Positions 1 to 6,413 of a DNA stretch of 6,413 nucleotides are shown in pieces. The translations under genes were made by a program, and so were the position numbers. The notes under the pieces were generated by a model. That model was not told the DNA's origin and made no database searches. It saw nothing but the letters and a program-made list of their open reading frames with translations. Source of the DNA: Verrucomicrobiota bacterium (GTDB taxonomy: Bacteria; Verrucomicrobiota; Verrucomicrobiia; Limisphaerales; UBA1100); contig JAPKDK010000170.1 in assembly GCA_028872645.1 (NCBI GenBank), forward strand, positions 1 through 6,413, given 5' to 3'. Numbering within the stretch: position 1 is the first letter of the stretch; each line of letters opens with the position of its first letter.

Positions 1-785
1 GGCACTTGCGAGCCGATGTGAAAATGCAGCAACCGAAAGCAATCCTCCCAACCTTCCACGCGCAGCAACTCGATGGCGGCCATCAACTCGGCGGTGTTGA
101 GGCCGAACTTCGCATCCTCGCCGCCGCTATCCGCCCACTTGCCGGTGCTGCGGCTGAGCAACCGCATCCGAATGCCGAGCTGCGGCCGCACGCCTTCGCG
201 TTTGGCCACTGATATAATCCGGCGCAATTCATCGGGCTTCTCCACCACCAAAATCACCTGCCGCCCCAGCCGCGCGCCCATCAGTGCCGTGCGGATAAAA
301 GCGTCGTCTTTGTACCCATTGCAAATCAACAAACTGCCCAGCTCATCCTGCAACGCCAGCGCCGCGTGCAGCTCCGGTTTGCTTCCCACTTCGAGTCCGA
401 AACCGTGCGGCCGACCGGCATCGAGAATTTCCTCCACCACTTCGCGCAGCGGATTCACCTTCACCGGAAACACCCCGCGATAGCGCCCGCGATAATCGTG
501 CGCCTCAATCGACTTGCCAAACGCCCCGCAGATCGCCTCCACACGATGCCGCAAAATATCCTGAAACCGCACCAGCAACGGCGCCTTCAATCCCCGCTGG
601 CGGGCGGTGGCCAGCACCTCCAACAGCTCCACCTCCGCGCCGGCCGCCTGTTGCGGGCGTGCCACCACGCGACCTGCGGCGTTGATGCCAAAATACTCCG
701 CGCCCCAGCGGTCGATATTGTACACGCCACGCGCGTCCTCAATCGTCCAATCACTGTTCATTTTGTTAGCGGCGGCATCCGTCAT
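1..785 (-). CDS. speA: Biosynthetic arginine decarboxylase, N-terminal part (partial, runs off left edge)
   Basis: Pyridoxal-phosphate (PLP) enzyme of the fold-III (alanine racemase-like) decarboxylase family. It converts arginine to agmatine and CO2, the first step of the agmatine route to putrescine, in the cytoplasm. About 261 residues are visible of a protein that is usually 630-660 long. The motifs run in the SpeA order: YNIDRWG near residue 22, FPVKVNP with the presumed PLP-binding Lys109, GLEVGSKPEL near 130, LICNGYKD near 153, a GKW...SGGE..KFGL block at about 215-229, and LHFHIGSQ near 253. Together these separate SpeA from ornithine or diaminopimelate decarboxylases. The start at 785 is the longest ATG; an in-frame ATG at 761 (eight codons later) is equally possible, and neither has a clear Shine-Dalgarno. 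The reading frame is clean to the window edge. It is transcribed divergently from the Nif3-like gene. Family assignment is very secure; the start is uncertain. Confidence 0.93.
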   Translation of the reverse strand, partial: MTDAAANKMNSDWTIEDARGVYNIDRWGAEYFGINAAGRVVARPQQAAGAEVELLEVLATARQRGLKAPLLVRFQDILRHRVEAICGAFGKSIEAHDYRGRYRGVFPVKVNPLREVVEEILDAGRPHGFGLEVGSKPELHAALALQDELGSLLICNGYKDDAFIRTALMGARLGRQVILVVEKPDELRRIISVAKREGVRPQLGIRMRLLSRSTGKWADSGGEDAKFGLNTAELMAAIELLRVEGWEDCFRLLHFHIGSQV

Positions 786-865
786 CGACGGAGCATCATA
801 GGGACAGAAAATTATATGTTCAACACGAGCATTGCAAAAATTTCCGCGCGGCCCTTTTATGCCGG
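786..865. other. Divergent intergenic region between speA and the Nif3-like gene
   Basis: This 80-bp gap is the only sizeable non-coding stretch in the window. It is AT-richer than the flanking genes and must contain the start signals of both divergent genes unless either is transcribed from elsewhere. The only strong element is the TATAAT facing speA. On the plus strand I see no convincing promoter or Shine-Dalgarno for the Nif3-like gene, and I see no inverted repeat that would suggest an operator or riboswitch. Confidence 0.7.
811..839 (-). promoter_or_regulatory. Candidate promoter for speA
   Basis: On the minus strand there is a perfect TATAAT at 816-811. The -35 is poor: TTGCAA at 837-832 would leave a 15-bp spacer, and TTTTGC at 839-834 a 17-bp spacer. 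Transcription would begin near 804, leaving a short leader of about 20 nt to the ATG at 785 or about 43 nt to the ATG at 761. The call rests on the -10 match, the AT-rich setting in otherwise GC-rich DNA, and the position in the divergent gap. Confidence 0.4.
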
Positions 866-1627
866 ATGCCGAAGGTAAACCTTCAATCCATCGTAACCCA
901 TTGCGACAAGACTTTGCGCCTCGACGCCATCGGCGATTACGATGGCGCACACAACGGTTTGCAGGTGGAAAACAACGGGCACATCACCCGTATCGCCGCC
1001 GCCGTGGACGCCTCGCTCGCCACCGTTCAGATGGCCGCCGAAGCGAAAGCGGATTTATTGCTCGTCCATCACGGCCTATTTTGGAGCCCGCAACTGCCGT
1101 GGACCGGCCCTAAACGCGCGCTTATCGGCGAGTTGGTGAAAAACAACCTCGCCGTGTACAGCGCCCACTTACCTCTGGACGCCCATCCGCGACTCGGCAA
1201 CAACGCCGGGCTTTGCAAGGCTTTGAAATTCACGAAGCCCAAACCATTTTTCGAGGAATACGGCAGCCCCATCGGACTGCGCGTGAGCACTCGTTTGTGC
1301 CGTGATATTTTAAGCGACCGATTAAAAACCATCCTCGGCGCGGCACCCACGTTATTGCGCGGCGGGCCGAGCATTTGTAAAAAGATTGGCATCGTCACCG
1401 GCGGCGCGGGCGGCAGCATCGCGCGCGCAGCGGCGGAAGGGGTGGACACCTTTATCACCGGCGAAGGCCCGCACTGGACGGGGGCGTTGGCGGAGGAATT
1501 GGGGATCAACGTTTTCTATGGCGGCCACTACGCGACCGAGGTTTTCGGCGTGAAGGCGCTGGCGGCGCATCTCTCGAAGAAGTTTCGGTTGCCGTGGGAG
1601 TTTCTGGATCATCCGACGGGATTGTAA
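866..1627 (+). CDS. Nif3-like dinuclear metal-centre protein (DUF34 family)
   Basis: A 253-residue soluble protein of the Nif3/YbgI/DUF34 family, which forms toroidal hexamers with a two-metal site in each subunit. Some members are annotated as GTP cyclohydrolase 1 type 2, but the physiological reaction is not settled. Family motifs appear in order: DYDGAHNGLQV (about 24-34), LLVHHG with ligands His68 and His69, SAHLPLDAH with Asp105, TGEGPHW (198-204), and YGGHYATE with His221 and Glu225. All the expected metal ligands are therefore present. The length matches the short YbgI-like form (about 247 aa); the PII-like insert of the roughly 370-aa Bacillus type is absent. The ATG at 866 gives the expected short N-terminus but has no evident Shine-Dalgarno. 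It is the only plus-strand gene here, and its 3' end overlaps the convergent YfhO-like gene by 122 bp. No link to the neighbours' pathways is apparent. Confidence 0.93.
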   Translation: MPKVNLQSIVTHCDKTLRLDAIGDYDGAHNGLQVENNGHITRIAAAVDASLATVQMAAEAKADLLLVHHGLFWSPQLPWTGPKRALIGELVKNNLAVYSAHLPLDAHPRLGNNAGLCKALKFTKPKPFFEEYGSPIGLRVSTRLCRDILSDRLKTILGAAPTLLRGGPSICKKIGIVTGGAGGSIARAAAEGVDTFITGEGPHWTGALAEELGINVFYGGHYATEVFGVKALAAHLSKKFRLPWEFLDHPTGL

Positions 1628-4601
1628 TTTCCAAATCCATTTCCTCCGGCGCATCATCGTCATCATCGCGCCGCCGACTCGGCATAAAAATCAACAATGC
1701 CCCCAGCACGCCCGCCAGTCCCAACCCCGCGAGGCTGATGCGAATACTGCCCGCAGCCGGTGCGAACTTAAATTCCACCGTATGTTTCCCCGGCGACAAA
1801 TGAACGCCACGCATTAAATAATTCGCCCGCAATAATTTCGCCGACTTGCCGTCCACTGTCACTTGCCACGCCGGATGATGTTTATCATTAAGCATCAACA
1901 CCGTGGACGATTCCGCATCAGTCGAAATCACCACGCGTTTGGGATCATAAAATTCATAACGCGCCGGAATAACCATAGCATTCGCATCCGCGCTATCCGG
2001 CGCAGGCAAGTCCTCCGCCACCAACACCTCCCGATGCGGATCCCATTCCGGGTCCGGTAATAACGCCAGTGCCATTTCATCCCCCACCCCGCTCTGCCAA
2101 TGCGAATACACCCCCGCCCGCGGCAATGCTCCCTCAAATTCCACCAGGGCGAGCAATCCGCCCGGCGTGGCTACGGCGGTGTACTGTGGTGAGCTCGGAT
2201 CGGATCCGGGGCGCGGCACAAGATTGAATGCCTCGCGCAATGAGAATGCGTTGGTATCCGTGTTAAACATTTTCGGCAATTCCGGCACGGTGCTAATACG
2301 CGCGCCCAGCAGCCAGCGGGTGCTGGTCAATTCCATGGTACGCCGTGGATTCACCCCCACCGCAGCGCGGAAGGCGGCATTCTCGGGAGCCACACGCGGT
2401 TCCTGAATGCGATCCACCGTGTGTATGTGGTACCAAGGAAACAGACCCTGTTTCCAGTCGGTTTGATACACGCGGAAAAAAACCTGTAAGTGCTGCGACT
2501 GTGCACTTAAATCTGCGACGCCGGCCTCCAGTTGGTTTTTCTTGATGGGATCCACCGTCTCCTGATGTTCCAAGATTAACCGCTGTTGCTGCTGCGCCAG
2601 AGTGCGTAATTCGGACACCATTATGTTCTGCACAAACTCCACCCGTTGTTCATAGGGCCGTTGAGCAAGAATCCTCACGATGTCGTTTGAGGCGTACTGG
2701 GTGAGATGATTATAATGAACAATAAACGGTGCGCTGCCCCGACCGAGGTCCGCGCACAACAGCACGCCACACGCTACCCAAACCACAGTTGCACGCCCGC
2801 CGGACATCATCAGCACCATCCAGCCCGCTGCCAACGCCAACACCACCAGTGCAACGCCGGCAGCTGTGACGCTTTGGCTCGCCATTGCTCTGGCGGTTTC
2901 CTGATCAAAACCTAGGCTGTCAATCAGGTGCAATCGAAGGTCCGGCAGCGACACATAATAGATCAACCACGCCAACGCGGCCAGGCCCACCGTGCTCAAC
3001 AAGCCCACCGCCCATTGACGGTCCCCGCTGCGCAACCCAGTTGCCCATTGGCTCAGTGACCGCCGTGCAGACGATCCGGAAAGGTACGCACGCGCCATGC
3101 CTTCAAGCCCGTAAGCAAACAATACTCCCAAGGCCACACTCAGAGGGTGCATAAATTTGATGGGATTACGAATGGCATCAAAAAACGGAAGTTTATATAT
3201 CAACTGATAAAACGGCGCGTGATGTCCCCAGGAGAGCAACAGACATCCCAGCGCACCGGTAGCCCAAACCCAAACCCAACGCCGCTCGGCAGGACTGTAC
3301 ACGCCTTGTTGACGAAGGCTTTGCGCTAACGCCCACGCGGCGACCAGCAACACAAGACAACCCGCGTACAGGCCCGGATAAGCGTGCCGTTTGAAAGGCG
3401 CCCGCTGCGGGCCGGCCACCTTCGCAAACGATTCCATGGCCTTCACGTGGCTGCGCGGATTTTCCGCCAAGGCGCGAGTGTAAGCCGGTTCCTGACCCAC
3501 TCCGCCCCAGTAGCGAAGGTCATCTGGCACCGCAAGGTTTAGCCAGCCATGTGGGTTTTCGCGATAACCGTACAGGCCAGGAATGGCCAATCGCAAAGTT
3601 TCAGTCGGCGGCACACTCCATTGCGTGGCGGCATCAAATTGTTGCTGCTCAATTTGTTTCAACTGAGCCAGCCGTTGTTTTTCCACCTCGGCCAAGAATT
3701 GCTGTTTTTGTAATGGCCCAAGTTCAGGCGAAGATTGAATCTGTTCACGCGCGCGTTGCACCGCATCTTCCAACTGGTTTAGAGGCGAAACTTTCATGGC
3801 CGCAGCCGTGCCGCCGGCAGTTTGGGAAAGATTTATCAAAGCATGCCCGGCCATCAACGCGGCGGCCAAAGCAACCACTGCGACTTTGACAATTCCGCGG
3901 AGAGTATTCGGAGCGAGATGTTCAGCTTTTTGACCATCACGATTGAGCACCGCCACAAAGATCACCGCCGCCACGCACAAGCTGAAGATGCCGCCGACAT
4001 CGAAACTTTCCATCACGCCCTGTCCCAGGGCAAAACCACCCAGCGCCGTCCACGCCCAAACGCGCCAACCGGTTTGGCGCAGACCGTGGAAGACTGCCGC
4101 CAGGCACAAACACGCGCCCGCCGCGCCAAGCGCCACGCTGGGCAATCCCCAAGTAGCATGCGTGAGCAAATCGCCATTGAGCGCCAGCGCAAGCCCACCG
4201 AGGATGCACACCGGTTGCGAAAAACGCAGCGTGCGAAAAAGCAACCACCCGCTGAAGCCGAGCAACAGCAGCGCCATCGGGGCATAAGTTTTAGCAAAAA
4301 GCACAGGGCCACTGTCGCCGCCCAGCGCGAGGCACACATCGAAGTAGGCTTTGGTGAAGTTGGGCATCGCCGATGGGACCTCGCCACCCAACCAGTTTTG
4401 ATCCTGCCAAAAACTCCAGCCGGATTTTTCATCGAAGGCATGGGATTGAATACCCGCAAGCGGGGAGTCGTTGGCGAAAAGCACTTGACCGCGTTCAAGA
4501 CTGCCGCGAAAGAGAAAGCCCAGCACCAGCGCCAGGTACGCCAGTGCTAACAGCGCGTCAAGCCACTTGGGGGAACGGGGTTCGGCTGAAGAGTCGGACA
4601 T
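1506..4601 (-). CDS. YfhO-family large polytopic membrane protein (putative GT-C-type glycosyltransferase)
   Basis: A 1031-residue inner-membrane protein with about 13-14 hydrophobic helices: residue 13-32, a cluster at 102-256, another at 408-618, and a last one at 952-973. YfhO-like marks are an acidic first outer loop (FANDSP, Asp45), the WQDQNWLGGEVP segment (65-76), RNPIKF (478-483) at a helix start, and a C-terminal beta-rich module ending in HPAWQVTVDG (909-918) and LSPGKHTVEFKFAP (935-948). In Firmicutes, YfhO acts with a lipid-linked-sugar synthase to glycosylate lipoteichoic acid; a similar outer-face sugar transfer here is inference. Two Gln-rich likely coiled coils lie at about 274-325 and 650-712. 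After the last helix, SRRR then DDDDD begin a tail of about 58 residues, probably cytoplasmic by the positive-inside rule. The ATG at 4601 is chosen over the longer open frame to 4733 because it has a good Shine-Dalgarno, sits just after the glycosyltransferase stop, and is followed at once by a natural first helix. Confidence 0.85.
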   Translation of the reverse strand: MSDSSAEPRSPKWLDALLALAYLALVLGFLFRGSLERGQVLFANDSPLAGIQSHAFDEKSGWSFWQDQNWLGGEVPSAMPNFTKAYFDVCLALGGDSGPVLFAKTYAPMALLLLGFSGWLLFRTLRFSQPVCILGGLALALNGDLLTHATWGLPSVALGAAGACLCLAAVFHGLRQTGWRVWAWTALGGFALGQGVMESFDVGGIFSLCVAAVIFVAVLNRDGQKAEHLAPNTLRGIVKVAVVALAAALMAGHALINLSQTAGGTAAAMKVSPLNQLEDAVQRAREQIQSSPELGPLQKQQFLAEVEKQRLAQLKQIEQQQFDAATQWSVPPTETLRLAIPGLYGYRENPHGWLNLAVPDDLRYWGGVGQEPAYTRALAENPRSHVKAMESFAKVAGPQRAPFKRHAYPGLYAGCLVLLVAAWALAQSLRQQGVYSPAERRWVWVWATGALGCLLLSWGHHAPFYQLIYKLPFFDAIRNPIKFMHPLSVALGVLFAYGLEGMARAYLSGSSARRSLSQWATGLRSGDRQWAVGLLSTVGLAALAWLIYYVSLPDLRLHLIDSLGFDQETARAMASQSVTAAGVALVVLALAAGWMVLMMSGGRATVVWVACGVLLCADLGRGSAPFIVHYNHLTQYASNDIVRILAQRPYEQRVEFVQNIMVSELRTLAQQQQRLILEHQETVDPIKKNQLEAGVADLSAQSQHLQVFFRVYQTDWKQGLFPWYHIHTVDRIQEPRVAPENAAFRAAVGVNPRRTMELTSTRWLLGARISTVPELPKMFNTDTNAFSLREAFNLVPRPGSDPSSPQYTAVATPGGLLALVEFEGALPRAGVYSHWQSGVGDEMALALLPDPEWDPHREVLVAEDLPAPDSADANAMVIPARYEFYDPKRVVISTDAESSTVLMLNDKHHPAWQVTVDGKSAKLLRANYLMRGVHLSPGKHTVEFKFAPAAGSIRISLAGLGLAGVLGALLIFMPSRRRDDDDDAPEEMDLEITIPSDDPETPTATETSSRDAPPAPSRRKPRSRSGRHRKR

Positions 4602-4606
4602 CAAAA

Positions 4607-4611
4607 CCTCA
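4607..4611 (-). promoter_or_regulatory. Ribosome-binding site of the YfhO-like gene, overlapping the upstream stop codon
   Basis: TGAGG on the minus strand lies 5 nt upstream of the ATG at 4601 (spacer TTTTG). Its TGA is the stop codon of the glycosyltransferase gene. This fixes the YfhO-like start and implies that ribosomes ending the glycosyltransferase sit directly on the next initiation site, so translation of the two is probably coupled. Confidence 0.75.
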
Positions 4612-5568
4612 GCGGCGACTTTGCCCCGAAACGCCGCGCAAGGCAACGGCCAAGTTACCCAGCATCCCCGCCCACGGGCCGGTGATGGCGCGGGTGGCGT
4701 GCTCGATTTCCCGGCGGTAGTGCGGCGTCTCATCCGCCGATTGCGTGCGTTTCACGCGACTGCGCGCGGCGAGCAGGCAACGCTGGCGGAAACCCCACAG
4801 CCACCCGCCGAAGCCGGATTTTTCCAACAACGCCGAGGCCGCCACCATCGCCTGCCATTCATCGGCAATCACCGCAGCCGGCTCACGGCGGTTGCGTGAA
4901 GTGGTCGTATGCTCATGCCGCCGGTACTCACACAGGGCCGAAGGCACCTCGATCACCGCCTCGCACGCCGAGGCCAGCTCCGCATAAAAAACTGCATCGG
5001 CGCACTGAATAAAGTGCGTGTGAAATTCCACCGGCAAAGGCGCACGATTAGTTTTCATCAAAACCGCCGGTAAACAAATTGTCTGCAAATCGGCCTGCGA
5101 TGCGATGAATTCTTTTTGCAGAATCGCGATTGGCGCGCCGCCGGGCACAATGGGAAACGGACACATCAAATCTCCGCCCTCCACCAACACGCCATCTTCG
5201 CCGATGACTTCGTACGCCGCATAAATCAGCGCGCGCCCTTCCACTGCTTCCAATGGCTCGAGCAGTCGCTCGTAAAACTCCGGCTTGATGAGGTCATCCG
5301 CCGTGAGCAAATGCAGCACGTCCGCTTCCTCCGCATAGCGCAGCGCGTTGTTAAAATTTTCCGTCGACCCAACGTGCTCGTCGGTGAGCCGCCACTCGAA
5401 GCCCTCTTTTTCAAATGCCCTGGCGATGCGATGCGTGCCGTCGGTGGAGCAGTTGTCCTGAATGATGACGCGATCGGGGCGGCGCGTTTGGCTGGCGACT
5501 GATTCGAGGGTGGCCTCGAGGAAACGCTCGCCGTTGTAAACCGGAATGACTGTGACTAGCCGGCTCAT
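4609..5568 (-). CDS. Family-2 glycosyltransferase (GT-A fold)
   Basis: A 319-residue inverting glycosyltransferase of family 2, predicted to transfer a sugar from a nucleotide donor at the cytoplasmic side of the membrane. It begins with the classic MSRLVTVIPVYNGERFLEATLESVASQT. DNCSTDGT (38-45) is the nucleotide-binding loop. TADD (89-92) is the DXD-like metal site, and ADAVFYAEL (190-198) is the likely position of the acidic catalytic region. YRRHEHTTTS (215-224) matches the usual YRxH...S segment near the end of the GT-A domain. The remaining ~95 residues are basic and Trp/Arg-rich without a clear membrane helix, so it differs from DPM1/CsbB-type enzymes that carry C-terminal transmembrane helices. 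The start at 5568 overlaps the aminotransferase stop (ATGA), and the stop lies 7 nt before the YfhO-like ATG. Longer in-frame extensions toward 5811 are antisense-type shadow of the aminotransferase. Donor and acceptor cannot be deduced. Confidence 0.92.
   Translation of the reverse strand: MSRLVTVIPVYNGERFLEATLESVASQTRRPDRVIIQDNCSTDGTHRIARAFEKEGFEWRLTDEHVGSTENFNNALRYAEEADVLHLLTADDLIKPEFYERLLEPLEAVEGRALIYAAYEVIGEDGVLVEGGDLMCPFPIVPGGAPIAILQKEFIASQADLQTICLPAVLMKTNRAPLPVEFHTHFIQCADAVFYAELASACEAVIEVPSALCEYRRHEHTTTSRNRREPAAVIADEWQAMVAASALLEKSGFGGWLWGFRQRCLLAARSRVKRTQSADETPHYRREIEHATRAITGPWAGMLGNLAVALRGVSGQSRR
5565..5568 (-). other. ATGA stop/start overlap coupling aminotransferase and glycosyltransferase
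   Basis: On the minus strand the glycosyltransferase ATG (5568-5566) and the aminotransferase TGA (5567-5565) share two bases. Only a weak GGTG precedes the start, so initiation is probably by translational coupling from the upstream gene. Confidence 0.85.
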
Positions 5569-6413
5569 TTTACACCGAGGATGTGGCCCATAGTTTCCGC
5601 CACGCATTGCACTTGATCGCGGGTGAGATTCATCGCCGATGGCAGGTTGATCCCCCACGGGCTGAGGCGATAGCTTACTGCATTCCGCTTGCGCGCCACC
5701 GCCGCTTGCGCTTGCCCATCGTACGCCGGCAAACTGCTGAGCGGATGAAACATCGGCCGGCTGTCGATGCCTTCGACATCGAGCGCCGCCATCAATTTTT
5801 CCTTCGGCCACTCAAGCATCGGATCGAGCACGGCCGTGACCATCCAAAATGTGTTCTTCGTGTTGGCCGGTTCGTAGTTCATGGAAATGCCTTCCATGCC
5901 CGTCAGTGCCTCGCGGTACCATTCGAAAATATCACGCTTGCGAGCCACCAATTCCTCCGCGCGTTCCACTTGCGCCAAGCCAATCGCCGCGGCGACGGGC
6001 GGCATTTTGTATTTGAAAGCGACTTCCGTGTTTTTGAAATGCACGTCGCCCGGCTCGCGTCCGTGATCGCGCAACTGCATCACGCGTGAGTGCAATTCGT
6101 CATCATCGGTCACGAGCATTCCGCCCTCGCCGGTGGTGAAGGTTTTGGAGCCATGAAAACTAAATGCCGCCAGATCGCCCAACGCACCCGCTTTGCGCCC
6201 GTCAAATTCGCTCCCAATCGCCTCGGCGGCATCCTCGATTATTTTCAAGTGATGCTCATCGGCGATGGCCCGCAGCACGGGATATTCCGGGACGCCACCG
6301 TACAAATCCACCGGCAAAATCGCTTTCGTGTTTTCGGTAATGCACGCACGCACGCTCGCGGCACAAAGACACCAAGTGTTTTCGTCAATGTCAGCAAACA
6401 CCGGCGTTGCCCC
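5565..6413 (-). CDS. DegT/DnrJ/EryC1/StrS-family sugar aminotransferase, C-terminal part (partial, runs off right edge)
   Basis: A fold-I PLP aminotransferase that normally puts an amino group on a keto position of a nucleotide sugar, using glutamate as donor. 282 residues are visible; the family is usually about 370, so roughly 85-90 N-terminal residues lie beyond the edge. The fragment opens with GATPVFADID, a family landmark. It then shows LPVDLYGG (33-40), IIEDAAEAIGS with the Asp61 expected to pair with the PLP ring nitrogen, and AFSFHGSKTFTTGEGGML (83-100) with the Schiff-base Lys90. The lysine is intact, which argues for an aminotransferase and against the ColD-type dehydratase, where it is His. 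The later RPMFHPLSSLPAY block (about 217) resembles GDP-perosamine synthases and related C-4 aminotransferases, but the precise sugar is uncertain. It is the first visible gene of the minus-strand glycan operon and overlaps the next gene by four bases. The operon promoter must lie outside the window. Confidence 0.92.
   Translation of the reverse strand, partial: GATPVFADIDENTWCLCAASVRACITENTKAILPVDLYGGVPEYPVLRAIADEHHLKIIEDAAEAIGSEFDGRKAGALGDLAAFSFHGSKTFTTGEGGMLVTDDDELHSRVMQLRDHGREPGDVHFKNTEVAFKYKMPPVAAAIGLAQVERAEELVARKRDIFEWYREALTGMEGISMNYEPANTKNTFWMVTAVLDPMLEWPKEKLMAALDVEGIDSRPMFHPLSSLPAYDGQAQAAVARKRNAVSYRLSPWGINLPSAMNLTRDQVQCVAETMGHILGVK

Noticed and set aside
73..878. Overlapping plus-strand open frames opposite speA (73-483 and 366-878)
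   Set aside because: The minus strand here reads as an unmistakable SpeA protein with conserved motifs throughout. The plus-strand products are low-complexity Ser/Pro/Arg/His sequences.
1628..1700. A terminator after the Nif3-like gene
   Set aside because: The cat/cgt-rich stretch here is the poly-Asp coding region of the YfhO-like gene. I see no GC-rich hairpin followed by a T run on either strand.
3822..4550. A 242-codon open frame on the plus strand, opposite the YfhO-like gene
   Set aside because: It lies wholly antisense to well-supported membrane-protein coding sequence. Its product is an Arg/Gln/His/Ala-rich string without family motifs, as expected of a GC-rich shadow frame.
4602..4733. 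N-terminal extension of the YfhO-like frame by 44 codons
   Set aside because: It overlaps the 3' end of the glycosyltransferase and reads as Arg/Pro/Ala-rich non-homologous sequence. The ATG at 4601 has a proper Shine-Dalgarno and a natural membrane-protein N-terminus.
4413..4826. Shared short string gccggattttt near 4418 and near 4814, as a possible repeat
   Set aside because: It is only about 11 bases long, lies inside two different genes, and comes from chance use of Lys-Ser-Gly codons. No longer match extends from it.
5569..5811. N-terminal extension of the glycosyltransferase frame by 81 codons
   Set aside because: It lies inside the aminotransferase coding sequence in another frame, and the canonical GT2 start MSRLVTVIPVYNG begins exactly at the ATG overlapping the upstream stop.

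Overview
The window is an ordinary-looking chromosomal stretch of a GC-rich Gram-negative-type bacterium. It contains five protein genes and essentially no spare DNA. My best guess at the lineage is the Verrucomicrobiota or the wider Planctomycetota-Verrucomicrobiota-Chlamydiota group. The guess rests on the large YfhO-type membrane protein with its 'RNPIKF' motif and on the style of the arginine decarboxylase and Nif3-like proteins. It is an inference from protein style; no marker gene is present.

Layout. Positions 1-785 (minus strand) hold the N-terminal third of a biosynthetic arginine decarboxylase (speA), which runs off the left edge. An 80-bp divergent intergenic region (786-865) follows, with a consensus -10 box facing speA. 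Positions 866-1627 (plus strand) encode a complete short-form Nif3/DUF34 protein with all its metal-ligand motifs. The rest is a minus-strand operon, read from the right edge leftwards: a DegT/DnrJ/EryC1-family sugar aminotransferase (N-terminus outside the window), a family-2 glycosyltransferase, and a 1031-residue YfhO-family membrane protein. The aminotransferase and glycosyltransferase share an ATGA stop/start overlap. The YfhO gene starts 7 nt after the glycosyltransferase stop, and its ribosome-binding site overlaps that stop codon.

How the genes work together. The three minus-strand genes look like part of a surface-glycan locus. The aminotransferase would make a nucleotide-linked amino sugar, the soluble GT2 would transfer a sugar, and the polytopic YfhO-like protein would act at the membrane, probably as a GT-C-type transferase on the outer face. 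The sugar and the acceptor cannot be read from the sequence. speA (polyamine synthesis) and the Nif3-like gene show no clear functional link to this locus.

The most unusual points are in the YfhO-like gene. Its last ~40 codons run antisense through the 3' end of the Nif3-like gene (a 122-bp convergent overlap), in a register that explains the odd Pro/Ser/Thr/Arg-rich tail. It also carries two Gln-rich predicted coiled-coil segments that stand out from the rest of the protein. I found no RNA genes, mobile elements, CRISPR arrays or convincing terminators, and no strong evidence of a wholly new system.
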